A stretch of DNA of 43,623 nt from contig JAJDVH010000059.1 of NCBI GenBank assembly GCA_022826185.1, positions 1 to 43,623 of the forward strand, read 5' to 3'. The notes under the pieces are model-generated. The model did not search any database. It had not been told where the DNA came from and saw only the letters and a list, made by a program, of their open reading frames with translations. The stretch comes from Alphaproteobacteria bacterium (GTDB taxonomy: Bacteria > Pseudomonadota > Alphaproteobacteria > Bin95). This document shows positions 26,691 to 34,984 of the stretch, in pieces (position 1 is the first letter of the stretch; each line of letters opens with the position of its first letter). The position numbers and the translations under genes were made by a program.

Positions 26691-28032
26691 GCGCGACGCC
26701 GAGCGCCGAGCCGAGGGCGGTCACGGCCCCGGCCCGCGCGAGCGCGCGCCTTGAGAGGAGCTGGCGGCCGAACCGTGCGGCCAGGCCGGTCCACGCGCCG
26801 TCCACCGGCGGATTGACGAAGATGACGAAGGCGGCGAAGGACGGAACGGCGCCCAGCACGAATCCGATGCCGTAGGAGCCGGTCCAGGCAAGCAGCCCGC
26901 CATAGATCGCCGGATAGATCATCATGGCGATGGAGGTGAAGGCCAGCACGCCGCCGGTGACGCCGCCGACCTGGCCTTCCGGGGCGAGGCGGGCCGTTTC
27001 CGCGAGCAGGATGCCGTGCCAGCTCAGCGCCGTCATGTTGAAGACGATGGCGACCGCGGTGATTTCCCAGAAGCTCCACTCCGCCCCGTAGAGCGCGGTT
27101 GCGACTGCCGACAGCCCGGCCACCAGCCCGATGCCCGCCATGATGATGCGCGGCGACACGGCGCCGCCGCCGAGCGCGCCCCAGAGGATGCGCGCCCAGA
27201 CGGCGGAGAAGGATGCGATGGCGAAGGCGGAGCCGGCTTCGGCTTCCGAATAATCCAGCCCGTCGATCAGGAAGAGGATGAAGAAGCCGGAAAAGAGCGC
27301 CTGCAGTCCGCCGAAGGCGAAGGCCGCGAATGACAGGTCGCGCAGCGGGCGGATCGCAAGCACTGTCTTCAGCGTCGCCGGCAGGTCGCCGAAGGCGATC
27401 TTCATGTCGGGCCGGCGGTCCGCGTCGAAGAAGCCCCGCACCGGCTCCAGCGACACCATGACGGCAAAGACGACCAAGCAGGTGACGAACGAGGCGCCGT
27501 AGGGTCCGAGGCGGACCGACACGCCGAACGTGTCCGAATACAGGGCCAGCCCCAGCAGGAAGGGCACGAGCAGGCCCCCGATGAGCGCTCCCACCGGCAC
27601 GCCCGTCTGCTTGATCGAGAAGATCAGCGGCGCAAGGCGCAGCGGCGTCACCCGCGCCAGGATGTGCGAGCTTGCGGGCGTCGAGACGGAGGCGGCGCCC
27701 AGCAGCACCGCGCCCAACGGGAACAGCCATAACTGCGCCGACGCGGTCACCAGCAGGCTTGCGCCCATCAGCAGCAGGGCGACCTGACTCACCCGAAGCG
27801 GCCCGTAGCGCAGGATGAAACCGCCGCAGCCGACCGCCGCAATGATTGCAGCCACGTTCTGGAGAAAGAGGTAGAAGCCGAGCCAGGCGCGCGAGATGCC
27901 GAAATCCTCGGCGATTCGGTCGGCCAGGATCGGGAGCGCGATCTGGCAGACATAGGAGAAGGCCTGCTGGATCAGCATGGCGACGGTCGCCGCCGCCATG
28001 ATCGTGCGCGGGCTGAAGCGCGCGAGGTCCAT
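26671..28032 (-). CDS. MFS transporter
   Basis: This 453-residue major facilitator protein has about 12 membrane helices. It begins MDLARFSPRTIMAAATVAML, has the loop 2-3 region GGFILRYGPLRVSQ in place of the classic basic motif, and IFSIKQTGVPVGALIGGLL in the fifth helix, a segment typical of the drug/cyanate-type branch. The start codon overlaps the HlyD-family gene stop (TGATG), so the two probably form an export pair in the manner of EmrAB. The polypeptide C terminus (residues about 420-453) is Arg-rich then hydrophobic. Substrate unknown. Confidence 0.88.
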   Translation of the reverse strand: MDLARFSPRTIMAAATVAMLIQQAFSYVCQIALPILADRIAEDFGISRAWLGFYLFLQNVAAIIAAVGCGGFILRYGPLRVSQVALLLMGASLLVTASAQLWLFPLGAVLLGAASVSTPASSHILARVTPLRLAPLIFSIKQTGVPVGALIGGLLVPFLLGLALYSDTFGVSVRLGPYGASFVTCLVVFAVMVSLEPVRGFFDADRRPDMKIAFGDLPATLKTVLAIRPLRDLSFAAFAFGGLQALFSGFFILFLIDGLDYSEAEAGSAFAIASFSAVWARILWGALGGGAVSPRIIMAGIGLVAGLSAVATALYGAEWSFWEITAVAIVFNMTALSWHGILLAETARLAPEGQVGGVTGGVLAFTSIAMMIYPAIYGGLLAWTGSYGIGFVLGAVPSFAAFVIFVNPPVDGAWTGLAARFGRQLLSRRALARAGAVTALGSALGVALNAAGW

Positions 28033-29099
28033 CAGCGTATGCGGATGTTGACCGAGGCGCGCATCCCGGGCCAGACGGTCTTCTCCACCGCCGGAATGTC
28101 TATGAACACGGGAATCTTGCGCGCGCCGCTGCGGCCGTTCGCCTCGCCGCCATTGACGGTCGTGCGGCCGACGGCGCGCACCCGTCCCTCCAGGGTCTCG
28201 TCCGGCCATGCGTCGAAATCGACGGCGACCGCCTGCCCCGGCCGGATGTGCCGGATGTCGGATTCGTCGATATCGGCCTCGATCCATACCCGGTCCGGGT
28301 CGTGGATCAGGAATACGGCGTCGCCGTCCTCCACATAGGCGCCGGGATTGACATGGACCTCGTCGATGACGGCGCGGACCGGCGCGCGGATGTGCATGTC
28401 TTCCAGCCGTTGGCGCGCCTGCTCCACGCCGACGCCCGTCTTGTCGATCTCCCGGTCGATGACCGCAAGCCGGGTCTGGAAGAGCCGCTCCCGGCCCGCG
28501 GTGCCGGCCAGCTCTTCGGCCTCCCTCAGGTTCATGGCGATGCGGGTCTGGATGTCGCGGAGCTTGCTTTCCATCTCCAGCAGCTCGTCGCGGGCCTCGT
28601 CGATCCGCCGCTGCGGCACGACATCGCGTCCGAGCCGCCTGTTCCGCTTGAGATTGTCCTCCGCGATCTGCTTGCGGCGCTCCAGCGTCGCCAGCTCCAG
28701 GCGCAGCAGACGGACCGTTTCCTCCACCGTCGCGATCTTGTCGGCGAGTTCGGACTTGAAGAGCGCCAGTTCCGCTTCCACCTGGCCGCGTTGGGCCTTC
28801 TGTTTTTCCAGTTCGGCTTCGAGCCCGCGAAGGTCGAGCGCCGCAACGGTATCGTCCATGTCGGCAAGCGCGGCGCCCTTCTCGACAATATCGCCCTTGC
28901 GGACCCGGATCGCCGCGACGCGGGCGTTGACGCTGGAGGAGAGCAGGGTGAAATCCGCCGCCACGCGGGCATCGGGTTCATAGACATTGTGCCACCAGTG
29001 GATCGCTTCGTTCACGCCGACAGCGATCAATGCCACCGGCAAGGCCAGCAACAGGTAGCCGTAAGGCCGGCGGCGTTTCTTGACGGGGATTTCGGCCAT
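28032..29099 (-). CDS. HlyD/EmrA-family membrane fusion protein
   Basis: This 355-residue periplasmic adaptor has an N-terminal membrane anchor (residues 13-30, YGYLLLALPVALIAVGVN). A biotinyl-lipoyl-like half, VAAIRVRKGDIVEKGAALADMD, comes next. A long alpha-helical hairpin rich in Glu/Lys/Arg runs from about 80 to 230. The second half, IRAPVRAVIDEVHVNPGAYV, and a beta-barrel with VWIEADIDESDIRHIRPGQ follow. It overlaps the following MFS gene (TGATG), which supports an efflux pair that might use the TolC protein encoded at 11.9 kb. ATG at 29099 follows open intergenic sequence. Confidence 0.9.
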   Translation of the reverse strand: MAEIPVKKRRRPYGYLLLALPVALIAVGVNEAIHWWHNVYEPDARVAADFTLLSSSVNARVAAIRVRKGDIVEKGAALADMDDTVAALDLRGLEAELEKQKAQRGQVEAELALFKSELADKIATVEETVRLLRLELATLERRKQIAEDNLKRNRRLGRDVVPQRRIDEARDELLEMESKLRDIQTRIAMNLREAEELAGTAGRERLFQTRLAVIDREIDKTGVGVEQARQRLEDMHIRAPVRAVIDEVHVNPGAYVEDGDAVFLIHDPDRVWIEADIDESDIRHIRPGQAVAVDFDAWPDETLEGRVRAVGRTTVNGGEANGRSGARKIPVFIDIPAVEKTVWPGMRASVNIRIR

Positions 29100-29196
29100 T
29101 GGTGACGATTTATTCTATGCTGCGCGGGTATCGCGCGCCCGCAAACCTAGCACGGGCGGCGCGCGAGGCCAGACCGGGGACAGAGAGGCGATCGCG

Positions 29197-30051
29197 ATGA
29201 ACGACAGCGACTGGCGGCGAGCGCCGTGGCCGGACGACGCGCGAATCGCGCTGTCCCTGGTGGTGAATGTCGAGGAAGGCGCGGAAGCGCGCATCGACGA
29301 CGGCGATCCCTACCCCGAACCCGTGGACGAGCTGGGCGCCAGTCCGAGGCGGGCGGTCCGCAATTACGGCAATGAGAGCAACTATGCCTACGGCATCAGG
29401 GCGGGCGCGCCGAGGGTCATGCGGCTCCTGGAGGACCGGGGGCTGAAAGCGACCTTCACGGCGGCGGCCGTGGCGCTGGAGCGGGCGCCGGAGCTCGCGG
29501 CCAGGATCGCGGCGGGCGGTCACGAAGTCTGCGCCCACGGACACCGCTGGGTGCACCAGTTCCGCATGGAGGAGGAGCAGGAACGGGCGTTCATCAGGGA
29601 TGCCGCGGCCTCGATCGAGCGGACGACCGGCGCGCGGCCGAAAGGATGGCTCTCGCGCTACCTGCTGACGCCGAACACGAGGCGGCTGCTGATCGAGGAA
29701 GGCTACGCCTACCATATGGACGACTATTCGGACGACCTGCCCTTCTGGCACGAGGAGCCGGCGGGCCGGATCGCGGTCGTGCCCTACGCGCTCGACACCA
29801 ACGACATGAAGATGTGGACGGACCCCGCCTACACGCCGGAGCACTGGCTGGACTATGCCAGGGAGAGTTTCGACCGGCTCTACCGGGAGGGCGTCGAGGG
29901 CGCGCCGAAGATGATGAGCCTCGGCGTGCATCTCAGGATTATCGGGCGTCCGGGCCGCATCGGCTTCCTGGAGCGTTTCCTCGACCATGTGCAGGGGCAC
30001 GGCTCCGTCTGGGTCGCGTGTCGGCGGGACATAGCGGACTGCCTGCCGTGA
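29197..30051 (+). CDS. Polysaccharide deacetylase family protein (PuuE/allantoinase-like)
   Basis: This 284-residue protein is of the NodB-homology fold. The first metal motif reads NVEEGAE instead of TFDD, and the second reads AHGHRW, a combination seen in PuuE-type (cofactor-light) allantoinase-like members rather than chitin deacetylases. GLKATFTAAAVALER and RPKGWLSRYLLTPNT fit the same branch. GAGAGG at 29183-29188 supports ATG 29197; the frame is open further up, into the HlyD divergent region. It ends by overlapping the PaaK-like gene by 4 bases (GTGA). The likely substrate is a ureide or amide, not a polymer, but this is inference. Confidence 0.8.
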   Translation: MNDSDWRRAPWPDDARIALSLVVNVEEGAEARIDDGDPYPEPVDELGASPRRAVRNYGNESNYAYGIRAGAPRVMRLLEDRGLKATFTAAAVALERAPELAARIAAGGHEVCAHGHRWVHQFRMEEEQERAFIRDAAASIERTTGARPKGWLSRYLLTPNTRRLLIEEGYAYHMDDYSDDLPFWHEEPAGRIAVVPYALDTNDMKMWTDPAYTPEHWLDYARESFDRLYREGVEGAPKMMSLGVHLRIIGRPGRIGFLERFLDHVQGHGSVWVACRRDIADCLP

Positions 30052-31400
30052 GCGGCCTGCTCGGCCGGCTCGACGTGGCGGCCATGCTCCGGGACTATCC
30101 GATGGGCCGGGCGTTTCTGGAGGGGCCGGCGGCGCTCTCCCGCGATGCGCTGCGGGCGCTGCAGGAGCGGCGTTTCGCTGCTGTCATGGAGCGCGCCTGG
30201 CAGGTGCCCTTCTACCGCGACCGCTGGGCTGCGGCGGGCATGGAGCCGGGCGACATTTCCGGCCTGGACGACCTCGCTTCCATCCCGTCCTTCTCCAAGG
30301 ACGACCTGATGGCGAGCGTGGCCGAGGCCCCTCCCTTCGGAACATTCGACGGGCGCAACGCGGAAAATTCCTTCGCCGTCTTCCACACGACTTCCGGCAC
30401 GACCGGCGTCCCGCAACCGCTGTTTTACGGAGCCGAAGACCGGGAAATCCAGAACCTGCTGCTCGCCCGCGCCTACCGTCTGATGGGCCTCCGGGACGGC
30501 GATATCGTCCACTCGGTTTACGGCTTCGGCACGGTCAATGGCGGGCACTATGTCCGCGAGGCCGTGACGCATTTCACCGACGCCTTGCTCGTTCCGGCGG
30601 GAACGGGGCGGGACATGCCGTCCGAGCAACAGGTGGAAACCATGGCCCGGCTGGGCGCAACGGTGCTGGTCGGCTTCGGCGATTATGTCCGCCATCTTGC
30701 CGAGACGGCCGAGCGAAAGGGCCTGCGAATTCCCCTGCGCCTCGTGCTCGGGCATTTCGGGCGCGGCGACCGGCAGGCGGTCTCGGACGCCTGGGGCGGG
30801 GCTGCGGTCTACGATTGGTACGGGGTCGGCGATACCGGCGTCATCGCGGCCGAAAATCCGAGCCGGAACGGGCTGCATATCTTCGAGGACGCGCATCTCG
30901 TCGAAGCGCTCGACCCGGAAACCGGAGCACCCGTCGAGGACGGCCATGCCGGCAATCTTTGCGCGACCGTGCTCTTCAAGACGGGCATCTATCCGATCGT
31001 GCGCTTCGACACCAAGGACCTGACGACCCTGTCCGCGCCGGACGCGGAGTCCGGCATCGGCTTCCGTCGCATGTCCGGGTTCGAGGGCCGGTCGGACAAT
31101 ATGGTGAAGCTGCGCGGCATCAATGTTTATCCGACCGCCATCGGCGCATTTCTCGAAGAGTTCAAGCCGTTGACCGGCGAGTATGTCTGCCGCGTGTTCA
31201 GGGCCGGGGGGCGCGAGGAAATGGCCGTCGTGGCGGAGGCGCGCGAGCGGAGCGACCGTCTGGCCGGGGAGGTGGGCGAACGGCTGAAGCGGGGCATCGG
31301 CGTGCAGGTTGCCGTCGAGCTCGTCGGACCCGGCGAAACGGCCGCGCTGACGCAGATCAACGAACGGCAGAAACCGCTCAGGCTCGTCGATGAGCGCTGA
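30048..31400 (+). CDS. Phenylacetate-CoA ligase-like adenylate-forming enzyme
   Basis: This 450-residue protein of the PaaK branch of AMP-forming acyl-CoA ligases carries the ATP-binding loop HTTSGTTGVPQP near residue 120, the adenylation motif YDWYGVGDTGVIAAE, and VRFDTKDLT with GRSDNMVKLRGINVYP before the C-terminal domain. A conserved Lys is available in NERQKPLR at the end. It activates a carboxylic acid to its CoA thioester; which acid is unknown. The GTG start at 30048 lies in the stop of the deacetylase gene; an internal ATG at 30084 is the alternative start. It is part of a four-gene coupled set ending in an amidase. Confidence 0.85.
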   Translation: MSGLLGRLDVAAMLRDYPMGRAFLEGPAALSRDALRALQERRFAAVMERAWQVPFYRDRWAAAGMEPGDISGLDDLASIPSFSKDDLMASVAEAPPFGTFDGRNAENSFAVFHTTSGTTGVPQPLFYGAEDREIQNLLLARAYRLMGLRDGDIVHSVYGFGTVNGGHYVREAVTHFTDALLVPAGTGRDMPSEQQVETMARLGATVLVGFGDYVRHLAETAERKGLRIPLRLVLGHFGRGDRQAVSDAWGGAAVYDWYGVGDTGVIAAENPSRNGLHIFEDAHLVEALDPETGAPVEDGHAGNLCATVLFKTGIYPIVRFDTKDLTTLSAPDAESGIGFRRMSGFEGRSDNMVKLRGINVYPTAIGAFLEEFKPLTGEYVCRVFRAGGREEMAVVAEARERSDRLAGEVGERLKRGIGVQVAVELVGPGETAALTQINERQKPLRLVDER

Positions 31401-31430
31401 AACTCTCCGGCCCGAAGCGTAGATCCCGGT

Positions 31431-32702
31431 TTGCCGCCCGGCCCGGCTTTGCAATTCGATAACGGTCAGGAACCGGCCATCTACCGCGGCTGGTGGGTGG
31501 CCGCCGGCGGCTTCGTCATGGCGTTTTACGCCTGGGGTGTGGGGTTTTACGGCCACGGGTTCTACATGGTCGTTCTGGGCCGCTCGACGGGTTGGCCGGC
31601 CGCGACGCTTTCAAGCATGGTCGCGGGTTTCTGGCTTGCGAATGTCCTGTCCAGCCTCGCAATCGGGCGGCTGGCTGACAGGTTCGGCGCGCGCCCGGCC
31701 GTGGTTTACGGCGCGCTTGCCATGGCGGCCGGCTGTTTCGCGCTGGCGGCGTTCGAGTCCGGGTTCTTCAGGGCGGAGTGGCAGCTTTTCGCGGTCTTCG
31801 CCCTCATGGGCAGCGCCTATCCCGGCCTGGCGGCGATGGCCGTCAGCGCCTCCCTCGTCCCGTGGTTCAAGCGCCGGCTCGGGCTTGCTCTCGGCATCGC
31901 ATTGACCGGCGCGAGCGCGGGCGGCGCGGCCATACCGCCGTTGATGGCGTGGCTTTCCGCCCGTTACGGCTTCGCCTTCGCGATGACGGGGATCGGCGCC
32001 GCGCTGGTCCTCTCGCTGTTGCCGGTCGCGCTGTTGCTGGTCCGCCCGCCCGAAGAAGGGGAAGCCGCGAGGGAAATGGGAGCGCCCGCCGCTGCCGCCG
32101 AGGCGCATTGCAAACCGCCGACGGCGCGGTTTCTGGGGGATTTCCGCTTCTGGCTCGTTGCTTCGGCCTGCAGCCTGTCGCTCGGTGCGCAGGTCGGGTT
32201 CCTGATGCACCAGATACCGCTGCTGCAAGGCTCTCTCGGGCTCTCCGGCGCGGCCTATGCGGTCAGCGTCGCGGCCTTGAGCGCGGCTGCCGGGCGGTTC
32301 GTGCTGGGCGCGCTGAGCGGTCGTTTCTCCCTGCCGGCTCTCGCAGCCGGGTGCTACCTGATACAGGCGTTCGGCCTGCTGTTGCTGCTGGCCGGGGGAC
32401 CGTCCCTGCTGCTGTTTGCCGCCTCCGCGATCGCGGGCTTCGTCATTGGCTGCATCGTGATGCTGCCGCCGCTGCTGCTGGTGGACGGCTTCGGTGCGGC
32501 CGGCTACGGAACCGCATACGGCCTGACCGCGGCGGGCATGTTCGTCATGGCGAGCCTTGCGACGGCCGCGACCGGGTGGCTCTTCGACGCGACCGGCGCC
32601 TATGGCTGGCCGTTGATCGCGCTGGCGGCCCTGCATGTGCTGGCAAGCCTCCTGGTGCTGTGGCACGGTCGGCGGCAGCGAACCGGCGAGGCTGCGCGAT
32701 GA
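31431..32702 (+). CDS. MFS transporter (oxalate/monocarboxylate-like)
   Basis: This 423-residue protein has about 12 membrane helices. It shows the N-terminal box YRGWWVAAGGFVMAFYAWG, then AIGRLADRFGARPAVVYG, the loop 2-3 motif A of MFS, and WFKRRLGLALGIALTGASAG. These are seen in the OFA/monocarboxylate porter branch. No ATG precedes the first helix. TTG at 31431 (or 31449) must be used, and no strong ribosome-binding site is seen, so the true start is uncertain. The amidase start lies within its stop codon. Importer for the substrate of this cassette is the likely role. Confidence 0.82.
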   Translation: MPPGPALQFDNGQEPAIYRGWWVAAGGFVMAFYAWGVGFYGHGFYMVVLGRSTGWPAATLSSMVAGFWLANVLSSLAIGRLADRFGARPAVVYGALAMAAGCFALAAFESGFFRAEWQLFAVFALMGSAYPGLAAMAVSASLVPWFKRRLGLALGIALTGASAGGAAIPPLMAWLSARYGFAFAMTGIGAALVLSLLPVALLLVRPPEEGEAAREMGAPAAAAEAHCKPPTARFLGDFRFWLVASACSLSLGAQVGFLMHQIPLLQGSLGLSGAAYAVSVAALSAAAGRFVLGALSGRFSLPALAAGCYLIQAFGLLLLLAGGPSLLLFAASAIAGFVIGCIVMLPPLLLVDGFGAAGYGTAYGLTAAGMFVMASLATAATGWLFDATGAYGWPLIALAALHVLASLLVLWHGRRQRTGEAAR

Positions 32703-33943
32703 GCACCGAGTTTTCCCTGTCCGGACTCCGTGAGGCCTATGCGGACGGAAGCCTCGATCCTGTCGCGGTCACCGAGGCTTATCTCGACCGGATCGCGCAG
32801 GAGAACCCCCGGCTCAACGCCTATGTCGCCGTCACGGCCGAAGCTGCGCGGGAAGCGGCGGCGGCGTCTTCGGCGCGCTGGCGGGCAGGGCGGCCGGTTT
32901 CCGCCATCGACGGCGCTCCCATTGCGGTCAAGGACAATATCGACATGGCCGGCGCCGTCACCGCCAACGGCCTGCCGGGCGGGCGAAGGGCGGAGACGGA
33001 TGCGGCTGTCGTCGCACGGCTCCGCGAGGCGGGCGCGGTGCTGCTCGGCAAGACCAACCTGCACGAGGCCGCGTTCGGGACGACGACCTTCAACCCGCAT
33101 TGGGGCATGACCCACAACCCGCACCGGGAAGGCTGGACGGCGGGCGGCTCCAGCGGCGGCTCCGGCGCGGCCGTGGCGGCCGGACTGGCGGTTGCCGCGC
33201 TCGGCTCCGACACGATGGGCTCGATACGCCTGCCGGCGGCCTATTGCGGCTGCTTCGGCCTGAAGCCGACCCGGGGCGCGGTGCCGCTCGAAGGCGTCAC
33301 GCCGCTTGCGCCGAGCCTCGACCATGTGGGGCCGCTCGCCCGCACGGCCGAGGACGCGCTGGTTCTTCTGGAAGTTCTGTCGGGCCGTCCTCTGGGTCCG
33401 GAAGGAGACTGGCGTCCGGTCAGGCTGGCGGCGTTCGACGGCTACCCGCTCGAAGCGGAGGTCGAGGACACCTTGCCACCGCTCGACCTGCCGGCGCTCG
33501 ACTGGCCGGATTACGACCCCCCGGCGGCGCGCATGGCGGGCCTGCTGGTGATCGAGGCGGAAGCCTTCGCGGCGCTCGGCATCCCGGAGGGCGCATCGGA
33601 CGAATTGCGCGGCTATCTGGAGTACGGCGCGAAGCTGGCCCCGGAGCGGCTGACGGCGGCGCGCGAGACGCTCCGGCGTATCCGGGAGGACGCCGCCGAG
33701 CGCATCGGCGACGCCGTCATCGTCGCGCCGGTCGCGCCCTGCGGTCCGTTCCCGCGTTCGCGCAAGGCGCCCGCCAACCAGGGCGAATTACTGGCCTTCG
33801 CCAATCTCACCGGCCTGCCCGCGCTCGCCTTCCCCCGCGGACGGATGGCGAACGGCATGCCCTTCGCCCTGCAGGCGATAGCGGGGCCGGGGCGCGAAGC
33901 GGCGCTGGTGGCTGCGAGCCGGGTGTTCGGCCGGGCACTGTAG
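32699..33943 (+). CDS. Amidase (amidase signature family)
   Basis: This 414-residue amidase signature enzyme keeps the full triad: K78 in GAPIAVKDNIDMAG, S152 in TAGGSSGGSGAAVAAG and S175 in DTMGSIRLPAAYCG. The region between about residues 240 and 300 is short compared with typical members. The 4-base overlap with the MFS gene (ATGA) couples their translation. The C-terminal part, ANGMPFALQAIAGPGREAAL, is repeated almost exactly about 1.05 kb downstream in a decayed copy. Probably hydrolyses an amide imported by the upstream transporter; substrate not known. Confidence 0.92.
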   Translation: MSTEFSLSGLREAYADGSLDPVAVTEAYLDRIAQENPRLNAYVAVTAEAAREAAAASSARWRAGRPVSAIDGAPIAVKDNIDMAGAVTANGLPGGRRAETDAAVVARLREAGAVLLGKTNLHEAAFGTTTFNPHWGMTHNPHREGWTAGGSSGGSGAAVAAGLAVAALGSDTMGSIRLPAAYCGCFGLKPTRGAVPLEGVTPLAPSLDHVGPLARTAEDALVLLEVLSGRPLGPEGDWRPVRLAAFDGYPLEAEVEDTLPPLDLPALDWPDYDPPAARMAGLLVIEAEAFAALGIPEGASDELRGYLEYGAKLAPERLTAARETLRRIREDAAERIGDAVIVAPVAPCGPFPRSRKAPANQGELLAFANLTGLPALAFPRGRMANGMPFALQAIAGPGREAALVAASRVFGRAL

Positions 33944-33969
33944 CGTCCGGCCTCTATCTCATTCGTCAG

Positions 33970-33987
33970 CCCGGACTGCGGTCCGGG
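33970..33987. terminator. Perfect 7-bp hairpin after the amidase gene (terminator or repeat half)
   Basis: CCCGGAC (33970-33976) and GTCCGGG (33981-33987) pair around the loop TGCG, 27 bases after the amidase stop. No T run follows, so a classic intrinsic terminator is doubtful. The flanks (CGTCAG before, GATGAG about 30 bases after) resemble a worn copy of the palindromic repeat at 37983-38068. Both readings are possible. Confidence 0.4.
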
Positions 33988-34030
33988 ATAGGCTGCTGCG
34001 CTCCGGCGGGGATAACCGATGAGGTGGTAA

Positions 34031-34669
34031 TTATGGCCAAAGCGCTTTGATTTCCTCCCAACAAAGAATATTGTCCTCGACCATCCAACCTTGGCAAATC
34101 ATGAATTGAATTTGGTGATTGTTCTTGCTACCCCCTACAATGAATGGAATCACTTCTTTTTCGCATTTGCGCAGCCCAACGAGGATCTTGGCCATCACAT
34201 ATTGCCTGACAAGTTGATGCACGAGGACTAATTCGCTATTCGCACCGAAATTTGATTCGTGTTTAGCCTCTCCGATGAATAGATGATCGGGTGTTTCGAT
34301 AACAATATCTATCTCAGTGTTGATAAGATTGTTGCAAAGACTTTCCTCATTTCCTTTTGAAATATAATTCCCTGATTTCAATTCTCTAAATTTTCCATAA
34401 TCTTCAATACGATCACGAAGGCTTTGAAATTGAGAATCGTAACAATGGGCAAGCTTCTTCGGATTCCTATCCTCCTTGGTCTCATAAACATGATCTCGCA
34501 TTCCTTTCCAATACAACTCCAAACGGGCATCTGGAATTTCATTCTCCGGCTGCTTTAGAATCTTTTGCGCTAAATGAACGCCGCCATTTGAAAATAAAGG
34601 CGTGAAAAAGCGCGCCGTTTTCCAGTTTTCCGTCCTGTTGCGGATACCGAGAATGCCCTTGACGCCCAT
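34031..34669 (-). CDS. Stand-alone PD-(D/E)XK nuclease-like protein
   Basis: This 212-residue protein shows a restriction-endonuclease-like core: TEIDIVIETP with D121, and a following strand LFIGEAKHES with E134 and K136, i.e. D-x12-E-x-K. An acidic pair (E109, E110) lies just upstream and Q152 lies in the next helix. The gene is strikingly AT-rich against its neighbours: bases 34321-34380 hold only 18 G or C. This suggests recent transfer. ATG at 34669 was chosen; the frame stays open for 64 more codons through the amidase remnant without sensible sequence. Only a weak GGGA ribosome-binding site is seen. No methylase or helicase gene is adjacent. I do not recognise the exact family. Confidence 0.65.
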   Translation of the reverse strand: MGVKGILGIRNRTENWKTARFFTPLFSNGGVHLAQKILKQPENEIPDARLELYWKGMRDHVYETKEDRNPKKLAHCYDSQFQSLRDRIEDYGKFRELKSGNYISKGNEESLCNNLINTEIDIVIETPDHLFIGEAKHESNFGANSELVLVHQLVRQYVMAKILVGLRKCEKEVIPFIVGGSKNNHQIQFMICQGWMVEDNILCWEEIKALWP

Positions 34670-34741
34670 CTTTTGCCGTCTCCCTGTCGGTGCTGCGCGT
34701 CCGACATAAAGGAAAAATGCCTGCGAGGCCAAACGGTCATT

Positions 34742-34984
34742 GCCGGTGGGCGCCTGGGGAGGTGGGGCGCCGGCGCGGAACGCCTGCCGGCGGCCTGTTG
34801 CGGATACCCGCTGAAAGCGAATGCGGAAGACGCCATGCCGCCACTCGACCCGACGGCGCACTCCTTCGGCTGCGGTAGGGCGGCGAACGGCATGCCCTTC
34901 GCCCTGCAGGCGATAGCGGGGCCGGGACGCGAAGCAGCGCTGGTGGCGGCGAGCCGGATGTTCGGGGACCGGGTCGATGGCTGA
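34742..34984 (+). pseudogene. Remnant of a second amidase copy with three in-frame deletions
   Basis: The plus strand reads AGGRLGRWGA, then RLPAACCG, then YPLKANAEDAMPPLDPTA, then FGCGRAANGMPFALQAIAGP and on to a stop at 34984. Each piece matches the upstream amidase in order: AGGSSGGSGA, RLPAAYCG, YPLEAEVEDTLPPLDLPA and FPRGRMANGMPFALQAIAGP. Between pieces, blocks that in the intact gene cover VAAGLAVAALGSDTMGS, 64 codons and about 109 codons are missing, always in frame. Both catalytic serines and the lysine are gone, so it cannot be active. It sits next to the nuclease-like gene. Confidence 0.8.
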
